A stretch of DNA of 64,000 bases from positions 1 to 64,000 of the forward strand of contig NZ_JARNTV010000013.1 of assembly GCF_029433115.1 (NCBI RefSeq), given 5' to 3'. Positions within the stretch are counted from its first letter, which is position 1. The number at the start of each line of letters is the position of its first letter. Source of the DNA: Sphingomonas sp. AOB5. GTDB lineage: Bacteria > Pseudomonadota > Alphaproteobacteria > Sphingomonadales > Sphingomonadaceae. Below the pieces are notes generated by a model, which saw only the letters and a list, made by a program, of their open reading frames with translations, did not search any database and was not told where the DNA came from. Below are positions 27,206 through 36,615 of the stretch, in pieces. Both the position numbers and the translations under genes were made by a program.

Positions 27206-27223
27206 GCGGAAATCCGCCGTTTT
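27206..27223. repeat. GCGGAAATCCGC palindromic box, identical to 23110-23127
   Basis: Eighteen bases, GCGGAAATCCGCCGTTTT, are identical to those upstream of the DUF885 gene. Here they lie between the divergent HTH-regulator and small-protein genes. Confidence 0.7.
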
Positions 27224-27372
27224 GCGGGTTTGTCAAAGGCCGCCCGGAAGCGTTTGAAATCGCGGGCCGGACTTCACGACGTCCGCCCGCCGGTATCGTG
27301 CTCCCTTGGCAAAATCGACGGACCGAGTGGCCTGAAAAGCGAGGGACAAGCGCGGACACAGGAAGGAAATCA

Positions 27373-27639
27373 TTGGCTGGTCTCAGCCACCGCATGTTTC
27401 AGCGTATTATTTCCCACCCCGATGCCCTTCCGGATCTCGATGCCTGGGAATGGCTGATCGATGCGCTTGCCGCAGAGATGGACCGCGCTCCCGATGACCG
27501 GGATGGACTGATCGCCGCCCTGTCCGAACGCGCCGAGGGTCCGGCGCTCGCTCTGGTCGAGCGCATCGCTGCTCGGTTGCGGCCGCAGGAACCGGATGCG
27601 GGGCTGGAACCCTATCTCGGCTTCCTGCTCCGGCCCTAG
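27373..27639 (+). CDS. Small hypothetical protein, 88 aa
   Basis: An acidic, helical protein ([20 protein letters not shown], then [13 protein letters not shown] and YLGFLLRP). I chose TTG 27373 because GGAAGG is six bases upstream; ATG 27394 (81 residues) has no ribosome site. The stop overlaps the nadA stop on the other strand by three bases. No family recognised. It is divergent from the HTH regulator. Confidence 0.5.
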   Translation: MAGLSHRMFQRIISHPDALPDLDAWEWLIDALAAEMDRAPDDRDGLIAALSERAEGPALALVERIAARLRPQEPDAGLEPYLGFLLRP

Positions 27640-28646
27640 TCGCCGCTGACCTTCAGCGGGCCCAGATCGCCCATCCCCACCGTGCCGCTAGCCATCGCCA
27701 GCATCCGGTCGAGGCTCTTCTTCGCCTTCAGGCGCAGCCCTTCCTCGATCTCGATCCGCGGCTCGAGGTCGCGCAGCGCGAGGTAGAGCTTCTCCATCGT
27801 GTTCAGCGCCATGTACGGGCAGATGTTGCAGTTGCAGTTCCCGTCCGCGCCCGGCGCGCCGATGAAGGTCTTTTCCGGAACCGCCTTCTCCATCTGGTGG
27901 ATGATGTGCGGCTCGGTCGCGACGATCAGCGTGTCGCCGGGGAAGGTCTTGGCAAACTCAAGGATGCCGCTGGTCGATCCGACATAATCGGCATGATCGA
28001 TCACGTGCGGCGGACATTCGGGATGCGCGGCGACCGGCGCGTCGGGATGCTGGGCCTTCAGCTTCAGCAACTCGGTTTCGCTGAACGCCTCGTGCACGAT
28101 GCACACGCCCGGCCACAACAGCATGTCGCGGCCCATCTTGCGGTTGATGTATCCACCCAGATGCTTGTCCGGACCGAAGATGATCTTCTGGTCCATCGGG
28201 ATCTGGCTCAGGATCTTCTCGGCCGACGAGCTGGTCACGATGATGTCGGACAGCGCCTTCACCTCGGTCGAGCAGTTGATATAGGTCAGCGCGATGTGAT
28301 CGGGATGCTGCGCGCGGAACGCCGCGAACTGATCGGGCGGACAGCTATCCTCCAGGCTGCATCCGGCGTTCATGTCCGGGAGCACGACGATCTTTTCCGG
28401 GCTCAGGATCTTGGCGGTATCGGCCATGAAGCGCACGCCGCAGAACGCGATCACATCGGCATCGGTATCCGCCGCCTTGCGCGACAGATCGAGGCTGTCG
28501 CCGACGAAATCTGCCAGATCCTGGATCTCGGGCTTCTGATAATAATGCGCGAGGATGACGGCATTGCGCTCCTTGCGCAGCCGGTCGATCTCGGCACGCA
28601 GATCGAGTCCGCTCAGGCTTCCACCGATACCGTTACGCGCGTCCAT
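27636..28646 (-). CDS. nadA: Quinolinate synthase (4Fe-4S)
   Basis: Condenses iminoaspartate with dihydroxyacetone phosphate to quinolinate. The 336-residue protein has the cluster cysteines in [10 protein letters not shown], the middle region and the [10 protein letters not shown] segment, plus [25 protein letters not shown] and [14 protein letters not shown] 28644-28646 has AAGGGA spaced seven bases upstream and is preferred to the ATG 15 bases earlier. nadC, the next enzyme of the pathway, is 5 kb upstream on the same strand. Confidence 0.95.
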   Translation of the reverse strand: MDARNGIGGSLSGLDLRAEIDRLRKERNAVILAHYYQKPEIQDLADFVGDSLDLSRKAADTDADVIAFCGVRFMADTAKILSPEKIVVLPDMNAGCSLEDSCPPDQFAAFRAQHPDHIALTYINCSTEVKALSDIIVTSSSAEKILSQIPMDQKIIFGPDKHLGGYINRKMGRDMLLWPGVCIVHEAFSETELLKLKAQHPDAPVAAHPECPPHVIDHADYVGSTSGILEFAKTFPGDTLIVATEPHIIHQMEKAVPEKTFIGAPGADGNCNCNICPYMALNTMEKLYLALRDLEPRIEIEEGLRLKAKKSLDRMLAMASGTVGMGDLGPLKVSGD

Positions 28647-28714
28647 TCCCGGTCCCTTCATTATCGGACCCGCACATGGCCCTCGGCGCCCGCGGGATCA
28701 ACCCGCAGCCGCTG

Positions 28715-29449
28715 CTATTGCCGGTTTGCGTAGACGTCCTCGGGCCGCCGCGACATGTCCCAGCGCTCGCGATTGCTGCGGTCGCCTTCGTCGGCGAAGC
28801 GCACCGTGACATTGGCGGTGATGCCCGCCGCCCGCAGCGGCAGCGCGAAGTTGTTTTCCACCGCACGCCGCGTCGCCTCACGCGCCATCCGCATCGGTGT
28901 CGCCTCGCGCGCCTGCCGGACCAGCTCCACCCGGGCCGCCTGACGATTGGCGGCGTCCAGCTTCGCCTCGGCATCGGTCAGCGCCATCAGGATACCGCCT
29001 TCGCCATATTCGCGGATCTGGTCGATATCGACATCGGGGCCGATCACCTCGACCGGCGGCAGGGTGATGGTCAGCGTGTTGCTGCCCGCATCCCAGCTAA
29101 GGTCCTTGTCGCTCAGTTTGGACAGGTCGACTTCGTAGCGGACCGATCCGGGCATGATCAGCGTCTTCTGCGCGGTCAGGCCCAGCCGGCTCTGCTTCGA
29201 GGTCACCACGGCGACATAGCGCGCGGCAAAGGTCGAGAGCCGGTTCTGCTCGCGCAGTCCCTGCAGGCTCGAGGTCGCCACGGTCACGGGATCGGGTTCG
29301 AGGAAGCGCTTCTTCAGGCTGTCGCCCAGGAACCAGAAGCCCGCCGCGATCGCGCCGAGGATCAGGATGGCGAGGATCACCGCGTTGACGCAGCCGCCAA
29401 GGCCACTGCCGCGCCTGCGTTCGCGCTCGGTCACGCCGCCATCTTCCAT
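28715..29449 (-). CDS. DUF4230 single-pass membrane protein
   Basis: A 244-residue protein with a basic N-terminus, one membrane helix (about 20-45, NAVILAILILGAIAAGFWFL) and an extracytoplasmic domain matching DUF4230 (SRLGLTAQKTLIMPGSVRYEVDLSKL, read in parts, and an ITLPPVEV strand). Function unknown. The ATG at 29447-29449 has GGAGG seven bases upstream inside the previous gene; a GTG at 29434, overlapping that gene's stop by four bases, is the alternative. Confidence 0.82.
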   Translation of the reverse strand: MEDGGVTERERRRGSGLGGCVNAVILAILILGAIAAGFWFLGDSLKKRFLEPDPVTVATSSLQGLREQNRLSTFAARYVAVVTSKQSRLGLTAQKTLIMPGSVRYEVDLSKLSDKDLSWDAGSNTLTITLPPVEVIGPDVDIDQIREYGEGGILMALTDAEAKLDAANRQAARVELVRQAREATPMRMAREATRRAVENNFALPLRAAGITANVTVRFADEGDRSNRERWDMSRRPEDVYANRQ

Positions 29450-30312
29450 GTGTCGCCCTCCCCGTCCACGAGTCCGCGCGCCTTGAGGTCGATCAGGTGC
29501 GCCTGCACCGAACGCGCCGCGGCTCCGGTGAGCCGCGGATCGAGTCCGACATACATGCGCGCAACCATATCGGGAATCTCGGTCACCTCCTCCTTGAGCA
29601 AACGCAGGATCTGCCCTTCGCGTTGCTTGCGGTGTCCGATCAGCCCGCGGACGAAGCGGTGCGGCCGCTCCACGGGGTCGCCATGGGCGGGGTAATAGAT
29701 CTTGTCCTGATCGCGCGCCATCAGCTTGGCGAGGCTCGCCATGAACATCGCCATGTCGCCATCGGGCGGCGCGATCACGGTGGTCGACCAGCCCATCACA
29801 TGATCGCCGGTGAACAACGCGCCATTCTCACGAACGGCGTAACAGAGATGGTTGGAAGTATGCCCCGGCGTCGCAACCGCCTCGATCGTCCAGCCCTGCC
29901 CCGACAGCGTCTCGCCATCGGTCAGCACGCGATCGGGCATGTAGTCGCGGTCGAACGCCGCATCAGCGCGCGGCCCATTGTCGGTCAGCACCAGCGGCGC
30001 GCAGCCAATGATCGGCGCACCGGTCAGCACCTTCAGCGGCGCCGCGGCGGGGCTGTGGTCGCGATGGGTGTGGGTGCACAGGATCGCCACGACCGGCCGG
30101 CCCGCGATTGCGGTCATCAGCGCATCGAGATGCGCGGACTCGTCGGGACCCGGATCGATCACCGCCAGATCGGTCGTGCCGACCAGATAGGTCTCGGTGC
30201 CGGTATAGGTATAGGGCGAGGGATTGGGCGCGATGATGCGCGTCACGAGAGGATCGAGCGCCTGCGCCACGCCGGTTAGAGCTTCGATCATGCCCTCGAT
30301 GTGGCCGCTCAT
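29431..30312 (-). CDS. Metallo-beta-lactamase-fold hydrolase (LACTB2/RNase-like branch)
   Basis: A 293-residue protein with THTHRDHSPAA (HxHxDH dinuclear metal site), TPGHTSNH and TGDHVMGW, followed by a C-terminal winged-helix segment (about 220-290) as in human LACTB2-type enzymes. That layout points to a nuclease or thioester hydrolase rather than an antibiotic-degrading lactamase, and there is no signal peptide. It overlaps DUF4230 and lies downstream of the M56-BlaI pair, separated from it by a row of hairpins. Confidence 0.85.
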   Translation of the reverse strand: MSGHIEGMIEALTGVAQALDPLVTRIIAPNPSPYTYTGTETYLVGTTDLAVIDPGPDESAHLDALMTAIAGRPVVAILCTHTHRDHSPAAAPLKVLTGAPIIGCAPLVLTDNGPRADAAFDRDYMPDRVLTDGETLSGQGWTIEAVATPGHTSNHLCYAVRENGALFTGDHVMGWSTTVIAPPDGDMAMFMASLAKLMARDQDKIYYPAHGDPVERPHRFVRGLIGHRKQREGQILRLLKEEVTEIPDMVARMYVGLDPRLTGAAARSVQAHLIDLKARGLVDGEGDTWKMAA

Positions 30313-30348
30313 GCCCGCGATGACAAGAGCAGACCCCGGAAAGGCAAC

Positions 30349-30481
30349 GGGGCCGGCTGCGAAGGAGAGCAGCCGGCCCCGCCTAGAGGCATTCGTGAAA
30401 GGGGCATTATCCCGAATGCCTCCCCCTAGTCTGGGGACCGGCCTCCCTCCCTGAAGGCCGGTCCCCGGGATTGTTCCCGGG
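30349..30481. terminator. Row of four hairpins between the M56 and MBL-fold genes
   Basis: Perfect stems: 30349-30360/30369-30380 (12 bp), 30386-30395/30413-30422 (10 bp), 30433-30444/30455-30466 (12 bp) and 30464-30470/30475-30481 (7 bp, sharing bases with the third). None is followed by a clear T-run. The set could terminate, pause or protect the minus-strand M56 transcript. Confidence 0.55.
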
Positions 30482-30490
30482 GGCTTGGGA

Positions 30491-32125
30491 TCAATCCTTG
30501 TGCTTTTCCTTGGCCTGCTGCTCGATCTCGGAAATCGCGGAGTCGATGCCCTTCAGCGCGTCGCGCTTCTGGTCGGCGGTCAGGTTGGTATCCCGCTCGA
30601 TGGTGGTGCGGGCATGGCGCAGGCCGATCAGTGCCGAGCGCAGCCCGGTCTCACGGGCCTGGAACGCCATCACCCGGGCTTCACCGGCGCGGACACGCGC
30701 CTCGCCGCTGGCCACGCGGATGCGATTGACGCAGACGGTGATCTTCTGCTTGCCGTCCGGACCCGGCTTGGGATGTACGACCATCGCCTCGCCGCCTTCG
30801 CCTTCCTTGCAGTTGCCCGACTGGACATCTGGGATCATCGCCATGATCTCGGCTTCGGTCGGCACTTCGGTGCGCTCGCCATCGTGGCGGATCATCACGA
30901 CGCGCTTCTTGCCGTCCGTGCCCTTCTCGCCTTCCTTGCCGTCCTCGGTGACGGTGTAGGTGTAGACGCGGCGCTCGACGCGCGGGGCCCCCGGTGCCGG
31001 CGGCGCATCCTTCGCGGCAGGCGGCTTGGGGGCGTCCGGGGCCTTGGGCGGCGGCGGGGCATCCTGGCCGGTCAGCGTGATGCCGGTCGCAGCTTCCACC
31101 TTCGAGGTGATCCGCTCGGCAGCCTGGGTGCCCGAGGCGGTCAGCGCCAGCGCGGCGGCGGACAGGCCGCCCAGCCCCAGCGTGCCGGCGATCAGCCGCA
31201 GCGGGGAAATCTTGTTGGTCTTCGAAAGCATGCGTAACCTCCCTTTGACTTCATTTATCGTGTGCAGATGACATGCCGCCGAGACCGCACCCCCATGCGC
31301 GGACTTGACGATTGCGCGACCATAGGCATGGCGCAGCGCCTGGTGGCGGCCGGCGAGCACGAGCGCGTCGCAAGCCATTTCCTGATCGGCGCGGAAGGCG
31401 CGGAAGGCCTTCCAGGCGACCGGATTGAACCAGTGAAGAGCGAGCACGAGCAGTGCGACCCAGTTGGCGATCAGATCGCCGCGGACATGGTGGCCAAGCT
31501 CATGGGCCAGCGCGAGGGCGCGCTCCTGCTCGTCATAGCGTTCGGCGAAATCGCGCGGGAACGCGACGTACTTGTGCCAGATGCCGAAGGCGAGCGGGCC
31601 ATGCGCGGCGTCGGTCTCGATCACCCGCACCTTGCCCTGCGCCACCGTCCGGTCGATCCGCGCGCGGCTGAGCAGCTTGCGGCAAAAGCGGCTGTGCGCG
31701 ATCAGGTGATAGGCGAGGAACGCCAGCGCTCCGATCGCCCACAGGCCGATCAGCAACAGCGCGATGCTGGGCCCGCCCTCGACCGTGGTCGGCGGCACGA
31801 CCGCGAAATGCGCCGCCTGTCCGGCAATCTCGACCGTACCCTGTGTCACCGCATGCTGCGCCAGTTCGGCGGGCATGGTGTCGGCGTTCAGCACGCCCAT
31901 GGTGACGCCCGGTCCATCGATCGCCTCCTGCGTCACCGGGGCCAGCACGCGGGTCAGTTGCCAGTCGCCCGGCAGCGGCGGCATCACCAGCCGCAGCACC
32001 GGCAACAGCCACAGTGCATAGGCCATGCCGGGGCCGAACGCCTTGCGCACCGGCGCGCGCACCACGAGGACCAGCAGCATCAGCAACGTGGTCGCGATGA
32101 AGGTTTCCAGAACCCAGGCCATCAT
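30491..32125 (-). CDS. M56-family (BlaR1/MecR1-like) membrane peptidase
   Basis: A 544-residue protein: membrane helices at about 5-25, 35-55, 115-135 and 215-235, the zinc motif HELGHH (H208, E209, H212) with AHxW-like distal residues in RADQEMACDALVL, a further helix near 310 and a long Pro/Lys-rich extracytoplasmic tail. In BlaR1 the last domain is a penicillin sensor. Here that domain is absent and the tail is charged low-complexity sequence ending in KEKHKD, so the signal is unknown. The ATG overlaps the stop of the BlaI-type repressor (ATGA), a classic pairing. Confidence 0.88.
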   Translation of the reverse strand: MMAWVLETFIATTLLMLLVLVVRAPVRKAFGPGMAYALWLLPVLRLVMPPLPGDWQLTRVLAPVTQEAIDGPGVTMGVLNADTMPAELAQHAVTQGTVEIAGQAAHFAVVPPTTVEGGPSIALLLIGLWAIGALAFLAYHLIAHSRFCRKLLSRARIDRTVAQGKVRVIETDAAHGPLAFGIWHKYVAFPRDFAERYDEQERALALAHELGHHVRGDLIANWVALLVLALHWFNPVAWKAFRAFRADQEMACDALVLAGRHQALRHAYGRAIVKSAHGGAVSAACHLHTINEVKGRLRMLSKTNKISPLRLIAGTLGLGGLSAAALALTASGTQAAERITSKVEAATGITLTGQDAPPPPKAPDAPKPPAAKDAPPAPGAPRVERRVYTYTVTEDGKEGEKGTDGKKRVVMIRHDGERTEVPTEAEIMAMIPDVQSGNCKEGEGGEAMVVHPKPGPDGKQKITVCVNRIRVASGEARVRAGEARVMAFQARETGLRSALIGLRHARTTIERDTNLTADQKRDALKGIDSAISEIEQQAKEKHKD

Positions 32126-32490
32126 GACTTGAGATCCTTCAGCAGAGCCTCGATCTCGGCGATGTCCTGATCGGTGATCGCGTCACGCTCGGCCAGATGC
32201 GCCACCAGCGGGGTCAGCCGGCCGCCGAACAGCCGGTCCATCAGCTTGCGCGATTCACCCGCGACATAATCGCCACGCTCGACCAGCGGGCGGTACAGAT
32301 AGCGCCGCCCTTCCTCCTGATGCGCGATCACATCCTTGGCGAGCAGACGCCCGAGCAGCGTCTTGACCGTGTTCGCGCTCCAGCCGCGTTCGGCAGGCAC
32401 GCGCTCGGCGACTTCCTGCGCGGTAAGCGGGGACTTGTCCCACAGCACTTCCATCACGGCATGCTCTGCGTCGCTGATCCGTTCGGTCAT
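32122..32490 (-). CDS. BlaI/MecI/CopY-family repressor
   Basis: A 122-residue protein with the family winged helix: RISDAEHAVMEVLWDKSPLTAQEV, then RGWSANTVKTLLGRLLAKDVIAHQEEGRRYLY (recognition helix and wing) and a C-terminal dimerisation helix pair. It should bind as a dimer to the paired boxes just upstream and be cleaved by the adjacent M56 peptidase when that receives its signal. No beta-lactamase gene is in the transcript. Confidence 0.92.
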   Translation of the reverse strand: MTERISDAEHAVMEVLWDKSPLTAQEVAERVPAERGWSANTVKTLLGRLLAKDVIAHQEEGRRYLYRPLVERGDYVAGESRKLMDRLFGGRLTPLVAHLAERDAITDQDIAEIEALLKDLKS

Positions 32491-32504
32491 TTCACCCTCT
32501 TAAT

Positions 32505-32539
32505 GACTACGTCTGTAATCGACGATTACGTCTGTAGTC
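32505..32539 (-). promoter_or_regulatory. Tandem BlaI-type operator boxes
   Basis: GACTACGTCTGTAATC (32505-32520) and GATTACGTCTGTAGTC (32524-32539), separated by GAC, are each imperfect dyads of the form GAYTAC-N4-GTARTC. That is close to the TACTAC-N4-GTAGTA pattern of BlaI/MecI/CopY operators. They end 15 bases upstream of the repressor start, the position expected for autoregulation. Confidence 0.8.
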
Positions 32540-32863
32540 AAACGGGTGAACGCTGGCTGAACGGAATCTGTCAGCTTCGTTGGCAGCTACGGGATTCTAC
32601 GCAGGAAAATGTCGGATCGCTTTACAACCTGCATCAAGCCGCAAGTAGCGTTAACCATCGAAACGCACGCAAAACCGCGGCTCTCTGCAACTGGCACGCC
32701 GCCTGCAAAGTATAAGGCACCCCGAGCGTTCAGCGCTTCATTCCAGGGTGGGTCGACCAGCTTAACGGTCTCGCGTCGGCCCACCCTACCCGGGCTTCCT
32801 GCATCTTCCCCTTCCGAAATTCGTATCTGCTGGTGTACGCAGATTCGCGAAAAGGGGGCAGCC
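32540..32863. other. 324-bp gap before the 396-aa membrane protein gene
   Basis: No convincing gene; an upstream extension of the next ORF covers it but has no coding character. GGGTGGGTCGAC at about 32744-32755 can pair with GTCGGCCCACCC near 32775-32786, a candidate hairpin in the leader of the next gene. Promoter not located with confidence. Confidence 0.35.
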
Positions 32864-34054
32864 ATGACCGAACTTCCCGCCACGACTCAGCCTGCCGCGG
32901 TGCCTGTAGCGCAACCGCCGCGCGGCATCGCCGCTTCGGCCAAGGCAGGCGCGCTGAAGGCATTGGGCAAGGTGCGGACCGAGGCGGGCGAAGCGATCGA
33001 GGCCGTCGGTGTATCGGTCCAGCGGCTGCACATGCGGATCCTGCTGATTGTCGCGGGCTTGCTGCTGATGCTGTTCCTCGGCGCGCTGTTCCGCAGTTGG
33101 GGGCTGCTCTGGGTCAACTACATCCTGATCGCCCTGTTCGGGCTGGGCGCGATCTACGCGTTCCTTCAGCCGGTCCATGTCGCGGGGATGCTCGCGGTCG
33201 GCGGCGGCGTCGCGGTGGTGCGCGACATGGGGACGGCAGGGAACGCGCTGCTCGGCTATGCGAAGATCCTCGGGCGGGTCTTCCTTGCCTTCCTGATCCC
33301 GTTGCTGCTGTTCGCACTGGCGCCGGGGGACCGGTCGCTCGGCTCTTCGCTGCCGTTCATCGTGCTGGCGCCGGTGGTGGTGCTGGCGATGTGGCTGTTC
33401 GGCCGGGTCGCGCCCAAGGTCGAAAAGTTCGTGTTCGTCGCCTTGCCCCTGCTCGCGCTGACCATCGCGGTGAGCAACATGCTGATCCCCGAGCGGATGC
33501 TCGCCGGCCTCGGCATTCCCGCATGGCTGCGCACCGGGCGGCCGCAGGACGAGGAACTGGCGCGGCTGGAAACCATGCTCGAGAAGCAGCGCAACGAAGC
33601 CCAGGCCCAACAACTCCGCGCGATCAGCCAGAAGGTCGAACGTGGCGAGCCGCTGACCGATGCCGATCTGGCGGTGATCGCGCAGGCGCAGAAGGACCGG
33701 GTAACGCTGACCGGCTGGTTCGGCGATCGCTACAAGGATGTCGAGGCGCGCGTGGCGAACTGGACCAAGGCACAGGCCGCGCCCAAGCCGGTCATCCCGG
33801 CGGGCGGGACCGTGAGCGTACCGTCGAAGGGCTGGTCCGCCGCAGTCGCAGTGCCCGTTGGCTTCACCTTGTGCGCTGCCGCCACTCACCGGGTGCAATG
33901 CCATCCGGCGGGCAAGGATGCGGGCCTGTGGTACGAAGGTAGCGCGCGCTGCGCCGAAACGAAGATCGACAGCAAGCGCTTCCGCGCCCGCCGCGGCACC
34001 CAGTCGCTCGGCTACAACTACGTCCCGGCAGGAAGCGCCTGCCCCACGAGCTAA
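32864..34054 (+). CDS. Polytopic membrane protein of unknown function, 396 aa
   Basis: Short Ala/Pro-rich N-terminus, then six or so membrane helices between residues 58 and 210 (for example ILLIVAGLLLMLFLGALF and VFVALPLLALTIAVS), a coiled charged region (ARLETMLEKQRNEAQAQQL) and a C-terminal domain with four cysteines (LCAAATHRVQCH, ARCAE, SACPTS) that is probably extracytoplasmic. A GGGGG ribosome site precedes ATG 32864. No family recognised. Confidence 0.75.
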   Translation: MTELPATTQPAAVPVAQPPRGIAASAKAGALKALGKVRTEAGEAIEAVGVSVQRLHMRILLIVAGLLLMLFLGALFRSWGLLWVNYILIALFGLGAIYAFLQPVHVAGMLAVGGGVAVVRDMGTAGNALLGYAKILGRVFLAFLIPLLLFALAPGDRSLGSSLPFIVLAPVVVLAMWLFGRVAPKVEKFVFVALPLLALTIAVSNMLIPERMLAGLGIPAWLRTGRPQDEELARLETMLEKQRNEAQAQQLRAISQKVERGEPLTDADLAVIAQAQKDRVTLTGWFGDRYKDVEARVANWTKAQAAPKPVIPAGGTVSVPSKGWSAAVAVPVGFTLCAAATHRVQCHPAGKDAGLWYEGSARCAETKIDSKRFRARRGTQSLGYNYVPAGSACPTS

Positions 34055-34055
34055 A

Positions 34056-34385
34056 TCAGCCCGCCTTCACGCCCGAATCGGCGAACAGCTGCGCCAGTTC
34101 GCCGCTCTCGTACATCTCCATCATGATGTCCGAGCCGCCGACGAACTCGCCCTTCACATAGAGCTGGGGGATGGTCGGCCAGTCCGAAAAGGCCTTGATG
34201 CCCTGACGGATGCCCTGATCCTGCAGCACGTCGACGCTCTCGAACTCGACGCCGAGATGGTTGAGGATCGAGATGGCGCGGTTCGAGAAGCCGCACTGCG
34301 GGAACAGCGGGCTGCCCTTCATGAACAGCAGTACGTCGTTCGAATCGACGAGTCCCTGGATGCGGTCCTGCGTGTCGTCGCTCAT
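34056..34385 (-). CDS. grxD: Monothiol glutaredoxin, Grx4 type
   Basis: A 109-residue CGFS glutaredoxin (Cys31 in PQCGFSN) with the glutathione-binding WPTIPQLYVKGEFVGG segment. CGFS glutaredoxins bind a shared [2Fe-2S] cluster and deliver it, commonly as a complex with BolA proteins. A BolA gene lies immediately upstream in the same operon, supporting that role. Confidence 0.95.
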   Translation of the reverse strand: MSDDTQDRIQGLVDSNDVLLFMKGSPLFPQCGFSNRAISILNHLGVEFESVDVLQDQGIRQGIKAFSDWPTIPQLYVKGEFVGGSDIMMEMYESGELAQLFADSGVKAG

Positions 34386-34388
34386 CTC

Positions 34389-34628
34389 TTACTCCTCGAC
34401 CGGCGCTTCGGTGGTCAGTTGTAGCGCGTGGAGTACGCCGCCCATCCTGCCGCCCAGCGCCGCATAAACGGCCTGATGCTGCCGCACGCGCGGCATGCCC
34501 CGGAACATCGGAGCCACCACGCGCGCCGCATAATGATCGCCGTCGCCGGCAAGATCGGTGATCTCGACGCGGGCATCGGGGATGCCCGCGCGGATCAGTT
34601 CCTCGATCTCGGCTGCGGCCATCGGCAT
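34389..34628 (-). CDS. BolA-family protein
   Basis: A 79-residue BolA fold: AEIEELIRAGIPDARVEI, the DGDHYAARVVAPMFRG strand-turn with the conserved His, and RVRQHQAVYAALGGRMGGVLHAL containing the His that ligates the shared iron-sulfur cluster with Grx4. It lies three bases from grxD, consistent with a two-protein complex for iron-sulfur handling. Confidence 0.9.
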   Translation of the reverse strand: MPMAAAEIEELIRAGIPDARVEITDLAGDGDHYAARVVAPMFRGMPRVRQHQAVYAALGGRMGGVLHALQLTTEAPVEE

Positions 34629-34629
34629 G

Positions 34630-34953
34630 TTACTGCGATTCCATCAGCTGGCGGCGGGCCTCGACGGTCTTCTCGTCCAGCGCGCGGCGCACGGTCGCAT
34701 CATCGGTCTCGACGCCCGCTGCGAGCAGATCGCCCAGCAGCTTGCGGATGACGTCCTCGTCACCGGCTTCCTCGAAATCGGCCTGCACCACCGCCTTGGC
34801 ATAGGCATCGGTCTCTTCCGCGGTCAGGCCCATCTGCACAGCGGCCCACTGGCCGACGAGACGGTTACGGCGCGCGGTGACGCGGAACGCCATATCCTCG
34901 TCCCGGGCGAACTTCGCCTCGAATGCCTTTTCGCGATCGTCGAAACTGGTCAT
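34630..34953 (-). CDS. DUF1476 / ATPase inhibitor zeta-type protein
   Basis: A 107-residue helical protein with the DUF1476 signature FDDREKAFEAKFARDEDMAF and an Asp/Glu-rich helical body (RKLLGDLLAAG). In Paracoccus denitrificans this family is the zeta subunit that inhibits the F1Fo-ATPase; transfer of that role is by family. The DUF1476-BolA-Grx4 order is common in alphaproteobacteria. Confidence 0.9.
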   Translation of the reverse strand: MTSFDDREKAFEAKFARDEDMAFRVTARRNRLVGQWAAVQMGLTAEETDAYAKAVVQADFEEAGDEDVIRKLLGDLLAAGVETDDATVRRALDEKTVEARRQLMESQ

Positions 34954-35021
34954 GGCTACCCCTGAGCATTGGTTTCGCCCGAGATAGGTGGGCGATGCCG
35001 GTTGGGCAACCTCTCAGACGA

Positions 35022-36023
35022 TCAGTCGCCCACCTTCACCACAAGCTTCCCGATTGCACCGCGCGCGGCCATCTTGGCGATGGCCTGTCCGCCATCGGCG
35101 AAGGCGAAGGTTTCCGAGACCTTGGGTCCGATCTTGCCCTCGTCCCAAAGGCGGAACAGCGTATCGAGATGTGCGGCGTTCGCTTGTGGGGAGCGCGCGG
35201 CGAAGGCACCCCAGAAGACACCGCACACGTCGCAGCTCTTGAGCAGGGTCAGGTTGAGCGGGAGCTTTGGGATGCCGGCGGGGAAGCCGACGACCAGATA
35301 CCGACCCTCCCACGCGATCGAACGCAGCGCCGGTTCGGCATAGTCGCCGCCGACCGGATCGTAGATCAGGTCGGCGCCATTGGGCCCGACCGCAGCCTTG
35401 AACTGATCGGCCAGCGCCTTGCTGGCCTCCTTGTCGAAGGGTGCGCGTCCGTAGATCAGCGTTTCGTCCGCGCCCGCCGCCTTCGCAGCCTCCGCCTTTT
35501 CCTCCGACGAGACCGCCGCGATCACTCGCGCGCCATAAGCCTTGCCCAGTTCGATCGCCGCCAGCCCGACACCGCCGGCCGCACCCAGCACCAGCAGGGT
35601 CTGGCCTGCCTTCAGATGCCCGCGGTCCAGCAGCGCGTGGATCGTGGTAGCATAGGTCAGCACCAGCGACGCGCCCTCGGCGAAGCTGCGGCCCTCGGGG
35701 AGCTTGAGCAGGCGCGAGGCATCGATCGCGATCTTCTCGACCAGCCCGCCATGGCCGGTCATCGCCAGCACGCGATCGCCGACCGACCAGCCGGTTACGC
35801 CTTCGCCCACGCTTTCGATCACACCCGAAATCTCACCACCCGGCGCGAAGGGGCGCGGCGGCTTGAACTGATACTTGTCCTCGATGATCAGCACGTCGGG
35901 ATAGTTGATCGCGCAGGCCTTCACCGCGACCACGACCTGGCCCTTGCCCGCTTGCGGATCGGGCATTTCCTCGAGCGTTAGAGTTTCAGGTCCGCCCGGC
36001 GCCTTCGACAGCAAAGCCTTCAT
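35022..36023 (-). CDS. NADPH:quinone oxidoreductase-like zinc-free MDR protein
   Basis: A 333-residue medium-chain reductase: [15 protein letters not shown] start, [15 protein letters not shown], the nucleotide-binding [23 protein letters not shown] motif in parts (GAAGGVG), and GFPAGIPK. No zinc-binding cysteines, as in quinone oxidoreductases. ATG 36021-36023 (GGGAGC upstream) lies inside leuD, giving a 38-base overlap with its 3' end; the start matches family N-termini, so the overlap seems real. Confidence 0.9.
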   Translation of the reverse strand: MKALLSKAPGGPETLTLEEMPDPQAGKGQVVVAVKACAINYPDVLIIEDKYQFKPPRPFAPGGEISGVIESVGEGVTGWSVGDRVLAMTGHGGLVEKIAIDASRLLKLPEGRSFAEGASLVLTYATTIHALLDRGHLKAGQTLLVLGAAGGVGLAAIELGKAYGARVIAAVSSEEKAEAAKAAGADETLIYGRAPFDKEASKALADQFKAAVGPNGADLIYDPVGGDYAEPALRSIAWEGRYLVVGFPAGIPKLPLNLTLLKSCDVCGVFWGAFAARSPQANAAHLDTLFRLWDEGKIGPKVSETFAFADGGQAIAKMAARGAIGKLVVKVGD

Positions 36024-36615
36024 GTCCGCTCCCAACCGTGATCCACGGCCGTGACTCGACCGCATCGCTTTCGAATTTCGAAATCGCGGTATCTCGGGCC
36101 AAGGTCAAGCCGATCTCGTCGAGTCCCTGCATCAGGCAGTCGCGGCGGAACGGGTCCATCTCGAAGGTGAAGCGATCCTGGAAGGGCGTGGTGACGGTCA
36201 TCGTCTCCAGATCGATGGTCACTTCGTCGGTCTTGGCGACTTCGACCAGCCGATCGATCGCTTCCTGCGGCAGCACCACGGCGACGATGCCGTTCTTGAA
36301 TGCGTTGCCCGAGAAGATGTCCGAATAGCTGGGCGCGATCACCGCGGTGATGCCCATATCGGCCAGCGCCCATGCGGCATGTTCGCGGCTCGATCCGCAG
36401 CCGAAATTCTCGCCCGCGATCAGGAGCGGCGAACCGGCATAGCGCGGATCGTCGAACAGATTGCCCGGCTCTGCGCGCACCGTCTCGAACGCGCCCTTGC
36501 CCAGCCCCTTGCGCGTGGTGGTCTTCAGCCAGTGCGCGGGGATGATGACGTCGGTGTCGATATTCTTGGCGCCCCAGGGATAGGCGCGGCCATGGACGGT
36601 GCGGACAGGTTCCAT
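35986..36615 (-). CDS. leuD: 3-isopropylmalate dehydratase small subunit
   Basis: A 209-residue swivel-domain subunit with [29 protein letters not shown] and [15 protein letters not shown]. With LeuC it isomerises 2- and 3-isopropylmalate in leucine synthesis. It is separated from leuC by two genes, a 46-residue peptide and an MBL-fold protein. Its ATG overlaps the stop of that MBL gene (TAATG). Confidence 0.95.
   Translation of the reverse strand: MEPVRTVHGRAYPWGAKNIDTDVIIPAHWLKTTTRKGLGKGAFETVRAEPGNLFDDPRYAGSPLLIAGENFGCGSSREHAAWALADMGITAVIAPSYSDIFSGNAFKNGIVAVVLPQEAIDRLVEVAKTDEVTIDLETMTVTTPFQDRFTFEMDPFRRDCLMQGLDEIGLTLARDTAISKFESDAVESRPWITVGSGHEGFAVEGAGRT

Noticed and set aside
29431-30312. 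Antibiotic beta-lactamase controlled by the BlaI/M56 pair
   Set aside because: No signal peptide, a C-terminal winged helix of the LACTB2 type, and hairpins separate it from the regulator genes.
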